From Agrostemma githago (taxonomy: Eukaryota; Streptophyta; Magnoliopsida; Caryophyllales; Caryophyllaceae): 64,000 nucleotides of DNA. Under the pieces are notes generated by a model. The model made no database searches, was not told where the DNA came from, and worked only from the letters and a program-made list of their open reading frames with translations. Each line of letters begins with the position of its first letter. Positions within the stretch are counted from its first letter, which is position 1. The stretch spans positions 63,488,266-63,552,265 of the forward strand of contig OY288253.1 of NCBI GenBank assembly GCA_958450325.1, written 5' to 3'. The position numbers and the translations under genes were made by a program. This document shows positions 23,785 to 34,121 of the stretch, in pieces.

Positions 23785-24488
23785 TGTAGGGCTACAACCC
23801 TTAAACCCAAGGACCTGTTACGAGTATTAACCGAAAAGACAAAAGTAGAGGGATAACAATTTACCTTATTTGCAGCGGAACAGCATATTAATAAGAAGTA
23901 TAATAAACCCAGAAATATATATAATCTTCACGGACAGGATAAATAATCTTCACGGATAGAATAAATAATTCTCACGGACGGAATAAAGCACCCCAAACGT
24001 GATGCCTCCTTTGGTATCCACACGGGTACGAAACTGCGACGTATATGCTAGTATAAAGGTACGTGAGACCGTCTCACAACTTCTCTCTATATTTCTCTTA
24101 TAACTCTTTATAAGATGAATATACTATGAGTCAATACTCTTTTTTTCCTATATTGGTTATCATACGAACCTCCTTATATAGGAGATGAGAAGGTAGAATT
24201 AGGTTATTTCCATAACTCTAATTACCATAATTAGATTATTAGTATAACTCCAATTACCATAACCCGATAACGCAGCTGAGTCCGTATTACTACTGACCCG
24301 ATATATTTAATATATCTATATATATTAATAATATCTCGTACACATTGTGTGTGATCCAATGGGCCCACTTAAGACTACCAGACACGTAACTCATTTACAT
24401 GTCAATCCGACATCGACCTCTAGCAAGGCATATCGGATACATAGATTTAAGCGGGTTAATACGTAGGACAGTGGACATAACTCCTTCA
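23785..24488 (-). mobile_element. 5' LTR of copia-like element F
   Basis: 704 bp from TGTAGGGCTAC next to the PBS to ATAACTCCTTCA. The minus strand starts TGAAGGAGTTATGTCC. The last 80 bp are repeated at 17147-17226. A TATA-like CTATATAAGG lies at about 24172-24181 on the minus strand. The candidate target duplication to the right is TTGGT (24489-24493). Confidence 0.8.
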
Positions 24489-25076
24489 TTGGTTTATCAT
24501 GTATATGCGACTTATACTTATCGTTTGGGCATAAAATCGGGCAGGGTATATCCCGAAGACACTCTAGTCACGTGATACGAAAATATGGTTGATTTGAAAC
24601 GTGGCTCAATACAAGGTCACAAGCAGCTCGATTTGTAGTGTATAACACACGGTTTTCAGAGTTTTGGGGATCATAAAAAAATGACTGAAAATTGTACGGA
24701 ATTTCCATCAGGTCGGTAGAAACATCCACACAAAATATGAAATGCATCGAAGAACCTTTGGGTTCCTGTACGTGTTAAACCACCCGCTACCAAAAAATCT
24801 ATATATCTTGTAAGAGAGACTTATACTTATCGTTTTGGCGTGAAAATTGGGCAAATGTTATCCTGAAGACACCTTGGTCACGTGTTATGAAAATCAGATT
24901 GATTTGAAACATGATTCGATATGAGCTTCGGAGCACTTCGATTTGTTTATATTAAGTGTAAAATTTTGTTTGGATCGATCGGAGTAACAGTAAGGAAATG
25001 GAAAAGAATAGTACTCCGTGTAAATAAAAATGTAATTTATGATTGAATAGTGAAGCACTATTCCTAAGAAATGTAT
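24489..25076. repeat. Gene-free stretch with a degenerate direct repeat
   Basis: Two diverged copies (about 24508-24650 and 24808-24950) share GACTTATACTTATCG, CCTGAAGACACC-like and TTGATTTGAAAC blocks. I see no ORF. It may be a remnant of an LTR. Confidence 0.5.
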
Positions 25077-25507
25077 TTAGAACTTCATCATGTTTTTAAT
25101 ATGTATAGAATCTTTTATAAAACGTCTGTATAAACGGACACGCCTCAAAAAACTCGTCACCCCCTTCACATTGGTAGTGGGCGTGGCAAGTTTTTTAATC
25201 ACCACAAGCTTAGCTTTGTCGACTTCGACATCCTTATTAGACAAAATATGACATAACACAACCCCTTGTTCAATCATAAAATTACTTTTTTTTTTTCCAA
25301 TTTAACACAGGATTATACTCCTCGCATCGAGTAAGTATATTGCCAAGATTTTTGAAACAAGTGTTGAAGGAAGTCCCGTGGACACTAAAGTTGTCTATGA
25401 ATACTTTTATCAATTGCTCGATGAAATCAAGAAAAATAGCCATCATGCATCTTTGGGATGTGCCCAGCGCATTACAAAGTCCAAATGACATCCTTCGATA
25501 TCCAATG
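25077..25507 (-). pseudogene. Athila-like reverse transcriptase fragment, copy 1
   Basis: Two short frames match RT as seen in elements A and B: MSFGLCNALGTSQRCMMAIF and VFIDNFSVHGTSF (the active site has IDN, so the second Asp is lost), then HILSNKDVEVDKAK and SFLRRVRLYRRFIKD. A poly-T stretch near 25290 separates the frames. It joins at about 25508 to a GGATATGGATACGAATATGG segment that is also present in copy 2 (32379-32580). Confidence 0.85.
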
Positions 25508-25624
25508 GGTATATCTTCTTCACTCGGTGGATATGGATACGAATATGGATATGGATGAATTGAAAAAATTAAATGGATATATATAGTTGCACCACGTCTA
25601 TATCTTACCCATCGTCATACAGTC

Positions 25625-26231
25625 TGATACGAATTCTACGCTTATGCAGGAAATAGAACGGAATGCTACTGCTATGACTGTCACGGGGAATGCTACTACT
25701 GAACTACTGTAGGACACACCAGCAGATGCTGCAATGCTGTACAGAAACATGCAGTCCAAGGACATCCAAAATACTCCCCAGTCTATAGAAGGTGACAGCT
25801 CACAATCTAAGGATAGCTTAACCATTGCCCAAGCCAAGGATTTCCCCAACGGTCAAGGAGCATCCACTCAAGCACATGGAAAGGCCAAGGGATGAAGTAC
25901 AACACCTAATTTGGACTTACCCTACAATCACCAATTACTAGCTGTCATCTCTTTTTCTTTTTACGCCTAGCATTACTACATTAGGACTATAAATAGGTAC
26001 CTTATGTATGTCAGAAATCAGTCCAGTCAAAAGTTATTTTTCTTCTTGCTACAAATTCTGTAATCATCCTACTTTTAGCCTGAAACCAAGTCTTCCTTTC
26101 TTTACATAGAGGACTGCATTTCATGCTTTAAGGAAGCCTATCAATTGTATTAAACAGCTTCTATTTAATATAATTTCCTTAATAACATATTTACTTTCAT
26201 TGTTTGCTTATTTATATATCCGTTGGCATCA
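25625..26231 (+). mobile_element. 5' LTR of element D
   Basis: 607 bp, TGATACGAATTC to CCGTTGGCATCA. TATA box TATAAATA at 25988-25995. The last 180 bp match 31774-31953. Confidence 0.88.
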
Positions 26232-26233
26232 AT

Positions 26234-26246
26234 TGGTATCAGAGCC
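26234..26246 (+). other. Primer-binding site of element D
   Basis: TGGTATCAGAGCC two bases after the LTR, complementary to initiator tRNA-Met. Confidence 0.9.
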
Positions 26247-26389
26247 CTTCTTTCCTCAGCCTGTGCATATCTTTTCCTTACAAAATTAGAGAAAACTTAA
26301 GAAAAAACCCTCAAAAAAATACAAAAATATTTAATTCAGCCTTCATTACCACCAAACTAGCAAAAAAATGTAGAATCCCTATTACACTT

Positions 26390-27436
26390 ATGGCAGATCC
26401 AACCATTTCAGAAGATGTTAAACAACTAAAACTTCAAATGGAAACCTTGGTTCAAACCATTGCCAACATGTCCCTTAACGGGGGAAAGTTTGGTCTGAAT
26501 CATAACAACATGGTATGTTCACCCACCATCAAGTTTCCCATATTTGATGGCAATGACATAGAGGATTGGTTGTTCATGTGTGGCCACCGTGACAGAGTTG
26601 GAAGAAACTGTCAAGGTCACTTATGCAGCCATGCACCTATAGGCCAAGGCCCTGGCATGGCACTAGGCTTTCGTGAAGAATAGGATCTCTACAACTAAAC
26701 TCCAATGGAATGAATATGAACAAGCTATCAAGGCCAGGTTTGGTGACTCCCAGGAGGATCCCATGGCTGAACTCCTGCAACTCAAGCAAAACAGTTCAGT
26801 CCAGTCTTATCATGATGATTTTAACATACTAATAAGTAAACTTAATCTCCAATCTGATTATACTTTAAGTTGTTTTTTGAATGGCCTTAAGGATGAGATC
26901 TCTGTGATGGTAAGAATGTTGAAACCAAAGACCATTGCTGATGCATACGGCCTAGCAAAACTCCAAGAGACATCTTTGAAACTACACCCAAAAACTCCCC
27001 ATAAAACCTACACACCTGCTACCAGCTCCAAAGCCCCTTTATTACCGACACCAAAAACTTATCAAAACTCTACACCAAAAACACCCTTCACTCCACATAA
27101 AACACCCTTCCAAAGATCCACCCCCAAATATAGACCCTTCATTGCTGAAATGGAGGAGGAAAGGGCCAAAGGTTTGTGCTTTTATTGTGATGAAAACTTC
27201 ACCGCACAATACGTCTGTAAGAACAAGAGACAGTTATTTGTCCTTGAAAGTGAGGAAATAGAGGAAGAGATTGAAGAAACAAGAGAAGTGGAGGAAGAAT
27301 TTCAGGAATTACAGGGGCAGGTTGCGCAGATTTCTATGAACGCCTTGGCTGGAAAGTCTCAATGTCAGACAATGAGAATTCCGAGTCAGATTGGGAAAAA
27401 GACCCTGAGTATTATCGTTGATTCTGGCAGCTCCGT
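26390..27436 (+). pseudogene. Gag and protease start of element D
   Basis: The ATG at 26390 (MADPTISEDVKQLKLQMETL) follows the PBS leader. A gag start with IKFPIFDGNDIEDWLF is followed by a frame break near 26580-26690. The second frame carries WNEYEQAIKARFGDSQEDP, LKQNSSVQSYHDDFNILISK and FLNGLKDEISVMVRMLKP, the core of a chromovirus-type gag. A zinc-knuckle-like CFYCDENFTAQYVC lacks the usual His. The frame ends at IIVDSGSS, the protease active-site loop, because LTR E1 enters within that codon stretch. The reading frame resumes in register after E1 when one copy of the 5-bp target duplication is discounted. Confidence 0.85.
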
Positions 27437-27825
27437 GTAGACACCCGCATTTTGACTGCTAGGTGTCTATGGTAGTTTCCAAAAAACACCCGATGATGAT
27501 CGGACGCTAACGTGTTTCTATGCGCTCGGATATGGGCTCAATCTATTAATCGCTGGCTAACACACTTACAGAGTACAAATCTCACAAAACCAACCTCGAA
27601 TCCAGGCCCAGTGGATCATTCCGAGTCAAACAAGACTAATTTGGGCCAAAACCGACACCGGAATTAAAACCAACTTTTTGCGATTGGGTCAACCCCGGTC
27701 AAGGTCGTTTCCGAGATACACAAAAACAGCCATCCAACCATCAAAAGTCCAAGTCAAACACAAAACCCATCAAACATCCAAAGTCAAAGTCCGAAAGACT
27801 GACCTGCGCGACCCAGCTGGGCCAC

Positions 27826-27928
27826 TCGATCGAGTGACCCACCCACTCGATCGAGTGGGCCTATTTCGAGCCCGACGGCTGGCATAACGGGCCACTCGAC
27901 CAAGTTAGCTACCTACTCGGTCGAGTAA
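27826..27928. repeat. CTCGATCGAG palindrome cluster near the E1 promoter
   Basis: Four or five forms of the palindrome CACTCGATCGAGTG and variants (ACTCGACCAAGT, ACTCGGTCGAGT) lie just upstream of the TATA box. The same arrangement is found in E2 at 59189-59296. Confidence 0.8.
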
Positions 27929-29045
27929 CTCTAAACCGGGTGCCCTAACTTTTCCTATATAAGCAACCCCCATGCACACATCTTCAACACTTTTTTTGAC
28001 ACAACCTCAAGAACCCTACTACACCCTAGAGCAACCATACACACACACATACAACGTCATTTGCAAACCCTAATCAAACCCTAGCAATTCTACACTATCA
28101 AAAACCCTAAACTTAGTTTTAAAAATCAATCCCGAGCCACCATAACTTAATCTTCATAAAACCTCGAAGACTCTTGTGTTAAAGCCACGGTTACGAGTCT
28201 GTTCCGAGACAAGAACATGTAGGTTGAGGGTGTCAAAACCCCGTTTCTTCTCTTTTCCTCCTCCTTCTCGTGTCGCGTCGTCATTATCTTCATATAGGTC
28301 GCGTTTTATTTTATTTTATCGTTATTATCGCATCCTAATATTACCAATATCGATAGTATCAATGTCAAAGCATTAAAATACTTATCGATTTGTGTCGAAT
28401 AAGAAGGATATCGGAATAAGGAAACCCGAATATACAAATGTACTGCACACAGCGTTGTCGGTCGCTTATTCCGATACCCCGACTATTTGATTATTGAGAT
28501 AAGTTAACTTAAACAATAATTCGTTATTTTTGTCGTCATCATCATTAATCTTGCATTCATCAATTTTTAACATCAATTTTCAATAAGGGTCAAAGCCCGT
28601 TGACGCGGATCCGACATCACAATCCCTCGGGATTTATTTCGATGTCGGAAAAGCCGAGGGAATCAAGTTTTCTATTTCAGCAAAGAGTCGATTCCCTAGA
28701 TTCGATACCTATTTCATAATTGGATGTCGAATCTAGCGATCTAGTCGCATAAATTAATTAACGCGATTTGTTCATATCACGATAGTTAATTTAGGACGAC
28801 TAAAATCAATTTAATATTTTCACTCTAGTATTCCATATCGATTCAATAATCGAATATGGGATACTATGAGTATTCAAAATTGGGATTGAATATAAATCTC
28901 GCAATATTTATATTCGATTCAACAAAATCAACGATTTATAAAATCCGGGTTGAGCATAAATCGTGCAATATTTATGTTTGACTTGGTAGAATCGTCGAAT
29001 TATCAAAAATCAAAACGATTTCACAAACGAATTGTAAATCGTACA

Positions 29046-29272
29046 GAGGGCACTTGACCGAGTGCCTAGCCCACTCGGTCGAGTGGCACCTCCAAACAGG
29101 ATCAGAATGTCTTACGACCTCCACTCGATCGAGTCTCACAGTGACTCGGTCGAGTGGCCACGTACTCGACCGAGTTGGTCAATAACTCGGTCGAGTACGG
29201 TCTATAATGCAAAACAGAACCATCTTTTACAGGTCCACTCGATCGAGTCCATCAACCACTCGATCAAGTGAC
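29046..29272. repeat. CTCGAYCGAG palindrome cluster, downstream part of LTR E1
   Basis: About eight palindromes such as CACTCGATCGAGT, CTCGACCGAGT and ACTCGGTCGAGT, all sharing a CTCG-CGAG frame with varied centres and flanks. Repeated at 29917-30137 after the gap and in E2 at 60425-60650. Confidence 0.8.
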
Positions 29273-29646
29273 CTCGTAACGACCAAAACACGAGTCGTAC
29301 ATCCTTCTTTTCAAATTCGATACTATTTTATGATTTAGGTCAACACGTGTCTAATTAATCACGTGTATACTATATTTTCAAACCATGCATCATCATATTT
29401 GCATCTTCTCATCTCATTCAATATTTGCACAAACCGTTATTATTCGTTCTACCGTTACTAACAGTTTGTTTGTTCCTTTTGTCAACTTAATGTTTGTTCG
29501 TTTATTGTATTAAATGAACCCGCATGCTAAATTCCACTTTGACGTAGAGTTAATTGCATTAAATTGACTTAGAAACCCTTTCAATTTCTATTCACATGCC
29601 TAGGAAAACAATGTTTGCATAAGCATTTTCCCGTTCTACTAGCACG

Positions 29647-29846
29647 NNNNNNNNNNNNNNNNNNNNNNNNNNNNNNNNNNNNNNNNNNNNNNNNNNNNNN
29701 NNNNNNNNNNNNNNNNNNNNNNNNNNNNNNNNNNNNNNNNNNNNNNNNNNNNNNNNNNNNNNNNNNNNNNNNNNNNNNNNNNNNNNNNNNNNNNNNNNNN
29801 NNNNNNNNNNNNNNNNNNNNNNNNNNNNNNNNNNNNNNNNNNNNNN
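29647..29846. other. Assembly gap (200 N)
   Basis: Exactly 200 undetermined bases. The 648 bp to the left (28999-29646) and the 666 bp to the right (29847-30512) are near-identical copies, so the gap probably joins two overlapping contig ends or alleles. Confidence 0.97.
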
Positions 29847-30927
29847 ATTATCAAAAATCAAAGCAATTTCCAAATCAATACGATTTCACAAACGAATTGT
29901 AAATCGTACGGAGGGCACTCGACCGAGTGCCTAGCCCACTCAGTCGAGTGGCACCTCAAAACCGGATCAGAATGTCTTACAACCTCCACTCGATCGAGTC
30001 TCACAGTGACTCGGTCGAGTGGCCACGTACTCGACCGAGTTGGTCAATAACTCGGCCGAGTACGGTCTATAATGCAAAACAGAACCATCTTTTATAGGTC
30101 CACTCGATCGAGTCCATCAACCACTCGATCGAGTGACCTCGTAACGACCAAAACACGAGTCGTACATCCTTCTTTTCAAATTCGATAGTATTTTATGATT
30201 TAGGTCAACACGTGTCCAATTAATCACGTGTATACTATATTTTCAAACCATGCATCATCATATTTACATCTTCTCATCTCATTCGATATTTGCACAAACC
30301 GTTATTATTCGTTCTACTGTTACTAACAGTTTGTTTGTTCCTTATGTCAACTTAATGTTTGTTCGTTTATTGTACTAAATGAACCCGCATGCTAAATTCC
30401 ACTTTGACGTAGAGTTAATTGCATTAAATTGACTTAGAAACCCTTTTCAATTTCTATTCACATGCCTAGGAAAACAATGTTTGCATAAGCATTTTCCCGT
30501 TCTACTAGCACGCGTATTAGAAAGTCACTTGAATTCTTAGTAGAGGCCGCTAATGTGTGGGCGGGGTTGGGTGTCCTTCGTGGGCTTCCCAACACGTACC
30601 CTCACCCCTTACTCAGAACCTCGGTTTCCGGATGCCCGAAACCGTTGGCGCACGAGAGTCATTCAATACACAATATCCGATAATGTCGGTATTGGTATCA
30701 AATGCAAAGGGACGAGCCCAATAAACTCTGACATCGGAAATGGGCCGTATTTTGTATACGGACCACTACGACATAGAGTGGGCTCGAATGGTTCCGAATA
30801 ACCACAAAATTCGGTGGCGACTCCACTTCGACCTAAATTTCAATTCGATCTGTTTCATTATGGAAATTCATTCGCCTACCCAAACCCGCACGTGGCCGCG
30901 TCGGGGTGGACCTATGTCATGTCCACA

Positions 30928-31780
30928 CTTCGATAATTTTATGGACGCTGGAATGGCAAGAAAATTGGGCGTTACTATGAACCCGGTGGCTAGTTTCACT
31001 ATATCAATAGCCAATGGAGGAAGATTAATGTGCTCTCACATTATTCCGCAGCTCAAATGGAGGATTAGGAACACCGAGTTCCAAGCTAATTTTTGTGCAA
31101 TACCATTAGGTGGCTGTGACGCCGTGTTGGGCATTCAATGGTTGGAGACTCTAGGACCCATTACATGGGACTTCAAAGAGTTAACTATGCAATTTGTCTT
31201 TGAAGGGAGGAAACATCTCATCAAGGGATCTCAACCCACCAATTTGAAGGTTGTTAAAAGACTAAACAAGGAGATGGAAGAGGGAGGGCAGGTTGCCATC
31301 ATCCATCAACAGTTTGTACCAGAGGGAGAATTTTTTGCACTCCAATTGCTGCAAGGAGAAGGGATTCACCAGGATGTCCAGAAACTAATAGACAACTACA
31401 TCCAAGTGTTTGAAAACCCACAAGGCCTACCTCCTTTCAGGGAAGGACATGATCACCAGATTAATCTCAAACCTGGTAGTGAACCGGTTAATATCAGACT
31501 GTATCGCTATCCATTGGTGCAAAAGGACGTCATTGAGTCCGTGACACATGAGATGCTTGAGAAGGGTACTCTTAGACACAGTAACAGCCCCTACACCTCA
31601 CCGGTAGTATTGGTCAAAAAGAAGGACGGGACTTGGCGTATGCGTGTCGATTACAGGGCGTTAAACAAACAGACCGTCAAGGATAAATTTCTCATTCCTT
31701 TGATTAAAGAATTATTGGATGAGATTCATGGATCCAAGTTTTATACTAAGCTAGATCTAAGGTCAGGGTTTCATCAAATT
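30928..31780 (+). pseudogene. Protease and N-terminal reverse transcriptase of element D
   Basis: Continues the protease after E1: NFMDAGMARKLG, then LGGCDAVLGIQWLETLGPITW. The pro-RT linker and RT start follow: FENPQGLPPFREGHDHQINL, LYRYPLVQKDVIESVTHEML and VVLVKKKDGTWRMRVDYRAL (first catalytic Asp). It stops at FYTKLDLRSGFHQI, before the central DD motif. The frame then runs directly into the middle of the 3' LTR at about 31775-31781, so the rest of RT, RNase H and integrase are deleted. The RT style matches plant chromoviruses. The element cannot move by itself. Confidence 0.88.
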
Positions 31781-31953
31781 CTGTAATCATCCTACTATAG
31801 CCTAAAACCAAGACTTAATTTCTTTACATAGAGAACTGCATTTCATGCTTTAAGGAAGCCTATCAATTGTATCGAACAACTTCTATTTAATATAATTTTC
31901 ATATTAACATATTTTCTTTCATTGTTTGCTTATTTATATATCCGTTGGCATCA
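31774..31953 (+). mobile_element. Truncated 3' LTR of element D
   Basis: Matches 26052-26231 of the 5' LTR with scattered differences and ends CCGTTGGCATCA before the target duplication CAGTC. The first 430 bp are missing. The junction falls in CAAATTCTGTAATC, which continues both the RT codons and the LTR. Confidence 0.85.
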
Positions 31954-31980
31954 CAGTCATACACTCATACATACCTAGTA

Positions 31981-32069
31981 GTCCCTCCGTTCCGTTTATT
32001 TGTTTGTCTTTTATCTTCATTGTGAGAATATTTTAATCAAAGACAAATAAATGAATAGAAATGAGGGAT
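31981..32069. mobile_element. Stowaway-like MITE, copy in duplicated block 1
   Basis: Ends GTCCCTCCGTTCCG and a GAAATGAGGGAT-type inverted repeat, flanked by TA. A close copy lies at 33679-33767. Confidence 0.75.
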
Positions 32070-32213
32070 TAACTATTATGATTCCCAACATGGTTCAATA
32101 GAAGTACTTTCTCAAATCAATTACGAGTATTTTATCAACTTGTCCAATTGCCCGACGATCCATCTACATATTTTTACATATTTTCACGATCCATCTACAT
32201 ATTTTCACGCTTA

Positions 32214-32378
32214 ATCGGAAACGAGTCGGAATCGTTTTGTTTCTCCAAGATAGGCCCTAGAAACCTAAAACAAGCTAGAAGAAGCGTAAGTAGCCTCGAA
32301 AAACCGCTCCAAAGAGCGATTCCACAAGAGAAACCGGGACTAAACACAAGAAATAATCAATACAAAACACACTTATCA
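32214..32378 (-). mobile_element. Fragment of LTR family C
   Basis: 165 bp nearly identical to 1116-1279, ending at the same base (CACTTATCA). It is followed directly by the RT fragment of block copy 2. Confidence 0.88.
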
Positions 32379-32580
32379 AAGCCCCATGGACACTAAAGTT
32401 GTCTATGAATACTTTCATCGATTGCTCGATGAAACCGGGAAAAATAGCCATCATGCATCTTTGGGATGTGCCCAGCGCATTACAAAGTCCAAATGACATC
32501 CTTCGATATCCAATGGTTATGTCTTCTTCACTCGGTGGATATGGATACGAATATGGATATGGATGAATTGAAAAAAATTA
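32379..32580 (-). pseudogene. Athila-like RT fragment, copy 2, with GGATATGGA tail
   Basis: Near-identical to 25376-25567: the minus strand encodes MSFGLCNALGTSQRCMMAIF and VFIDNFSVHG. It then shares the GGATATGGATACGAATATGG tail with copy 1. Only about 130 bp of RT remain. Confidence 0.85.
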
Positions 32581-33592
32581 GGGTTATTTAACAACAATAA
32601 TACCAACTATAGGACGTCTTCTAAAAATAATATCAATTTTAATAAATCTGAGAATAATACGTATTATTGAAGTAGTTAAACCAGAGTAGTATGGGTGACC
32701 AGTTACCTGCAGAACTCTTTCACCTTCCTTTTTCACCTTTAATTTTATTTAACAGCAATAATATCAACTATAGAACGTCTTCCGAAAATAATAACAATTT
32801 TAATAAATCTGAGAATAATACGTATTTTTGGAGTAGTTAAATACTTAAATCAGAGTTGTATAGATGACCAATTAACGGTAGAACCTGTTCACCTTCTTTT
32901 TTCGCCTTTAATCTATTTCATGTTCACTCCTTTTCACTTATTCAGTATATGAGGCATTAAACGTCATTTATGTCTTCTGTCTTTCTCTTCCTTCAACCTC
33001 ACCAAATCTAGCTAACAAGACAATCCTACATCAAAATACACACGTTAATTTAAACGAAATGTATAGAAAAAAAACGTAGAAGGATGAAGGGTAATGGAGA
33101 GAGAGGGTGAAGGAGAGAAGTAATGAAGAGTAGACCTGGCAAAACTGACCCTACCCGAATAAGCCAAACCGAACCCGACCCGATACCCAAACTGAAGACT
33201 TGATTTTGACCCGTAATTCGAATTGACCCGAGCTAACTCGAAACTGACCCGAATATTAATATAGAAAACAAGTCGATATCCTAAAAAAGTTGAAAACAGC
33301 AAACCCGAGAATGACCCGAACCCTAAATTATTAGACCCGACCCGAAGTCAACCCGATTATTATGACATGAAAGTGGCCTGACCGGACACGGTTCAACCGT
33401 TAACCAGGTCTAAGGGAGAAGGATGGAGGATAAGTATCAGGTTAAATATTAATTAGGTGACCTGATGTAGCTGGTTATAAAGGTGCTTATACTTTAACTA
33501 CTCCAATAATACGTATTATTCTCGGATTTATTGAAATTGTTATTATTTTGGGAAGACGCCCTATAGTTGATATTATTGTCGTTAAATAACCC
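32581..33592. mobile_element. MULE-like MITE with long terminal inverted repeats
   Basis: Both ends carry GGGTTATTTAAC followed by about 100 bp of inverted repeat. Flanks AAAAAATTA (32572-32580) and AAAAATTTA (33593-33601) form a 9-bp duplication with one mismatch. Copy 1 of the block (25555-25580) lacks the insertion, which confirms the boundaries. The left end is duplicated internally (32586-32745 and 32746-32900). No transposase. Confidence 0.85.
33133..33411. mobile_element. Possible hAT-like insert within the MITE
   Basis: Starts TAGACCTGGCAAA and ends TTAACCAGGTCTA, with many CCCGACCCGA-type subterminal repeats, as in hAT MITEs. I see no matching 8-bp flanks, so this is tentative. Confidence 0.4.
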
Positions 33593-33678
33593 AAAAATTT
33601 AAATGGATATATATATAGTTGCACCACGTCTATATCTCACCCATCGTCATACAGTCATAAACTCATACATACCTAGTA

Positions 33679-33767
33679 CTCCCTCCGTTCTGTTTATTTG
33701 TTTGTCTTTTATATTCATTGTGAGAATATTTTAATCAAATACAAATAAATGAAAAGAAATGAGGGGG
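33679..33767. mobile_element. Stowaway-like MITE, copy in duplicated block 2
   Basis: CTCCCTCCGTTCTG start, GAAATGAGGGGG end, TA on both sides. Paralogous to 31981-32069. Confidence 0.78.
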
Positions 33768-33770
33768 TAA

Positions 33771-33904
33771 GGCCATGTTCCTTTGAACTTATATTCAGTC
33801 AGTTTCAGTTCAGTTCAGCTCCAGAAGGCATATTTTGTCTCTATATTTAAGTCAGTTTCAGTTAAAGTTAAGTTCAGTCAGTTTCAGTCCAAAAGAACAG
33901 GGCC
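33771..33904. mobile_element. Tourist-like (PIF/Harbinger) MITE
   Basis: 134 bp, GGCCATGTTC to GAACAGGGCC, flanked by TAA (33768-33770 and 33905-33907), with internal CAGTTTCAGTTCAGTT repeats. The paralogous site at 32066-32075 lacks it. Confidence 0.9.
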
Positions 33905-34076
33905 TAACTATTATGATTAGCAAAATGGTTCTCTATAGAGGTACTTTCTCAAATCAATTACGAGTATTTTATCAACTTGTCCAATTGCCCGACGATCCAT
34001 CTACAAATTTTTACATATTTTCACGCTTAATTATGAGACTACGGCTATGAATACACCATTGCCACAAATACATACA

Positions 34077-34121
34077 TTTCGTCGTTGGCATTTCAGCCAC
34101 GTCGTCGGCGCTTTATACGTG
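34077..34121 (+). repeat. Left terminal inverted repeat of the MULE
   Basis: TTTCGTCGTTGGCATTTCAG onward through GCCACGTCGTCGGCGCTTTA. The reverse complement of 48382-48424 matches apart from a few bases. Confidence 0.88.

Larger units (their letters stand above)
27437..30927 (+). mobile_element. Solo LTR E1 (Tat/Ogre-like family) containing an assembly gap
   Basis: Begins TGTAGACACCCGC and ends GTCATGTCCACA, the same ends as the 5' LTR of E2 (58803-61449). No PBS or internal region follows; instead the protease of D continues. Flanks CTCCG (27432-27436) and CTTCG (30928-30932) form a 5-bp duplication with one mismatch. It is about 840 bp longer than E2, which is explained by the 200-N gap and a repeated segment around it. 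TATA box CTATATAAGC at about 27955-27964. Orientation is set from E2. Confidence 0.88.
25625..31953 (+). mobile_element. Ty3/gypsy retrotransposon D with internal deletion, interrupted by solo LTR E1
   Basis: 5' LTR, tRNA-Met PBS, gag, protease and the start of RT, then a jump into the middle of the 3' LTR. Target duplication CAGTC at 25620-25624 and 31954-31958. The empty site is visible in the duplicated block at 33647-33670, which reads straight through. E1 (27437-30927) splits the protease. Confidence 0.88.

Noticed and set aside
29592..29902. ORFs of 71-95 codons over the gap
   Set aside because: They run through N bases and carry no information.
27826..30140. Regularly recurring palindromic repeats resembling a CRISPR array
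   Set aside because: Plant nuclear context, irregular spacing, no unique spacers of constant length, and no cas genes. They are LTR-internal dyads.
30553..30801. Conserved 82-codon ORF found in both E1 and E2 (61075-61323)
   Set aside because: Both copies are in the homologous LTR. Similarity reflects LTR descent; there is no sign of a protein domain.
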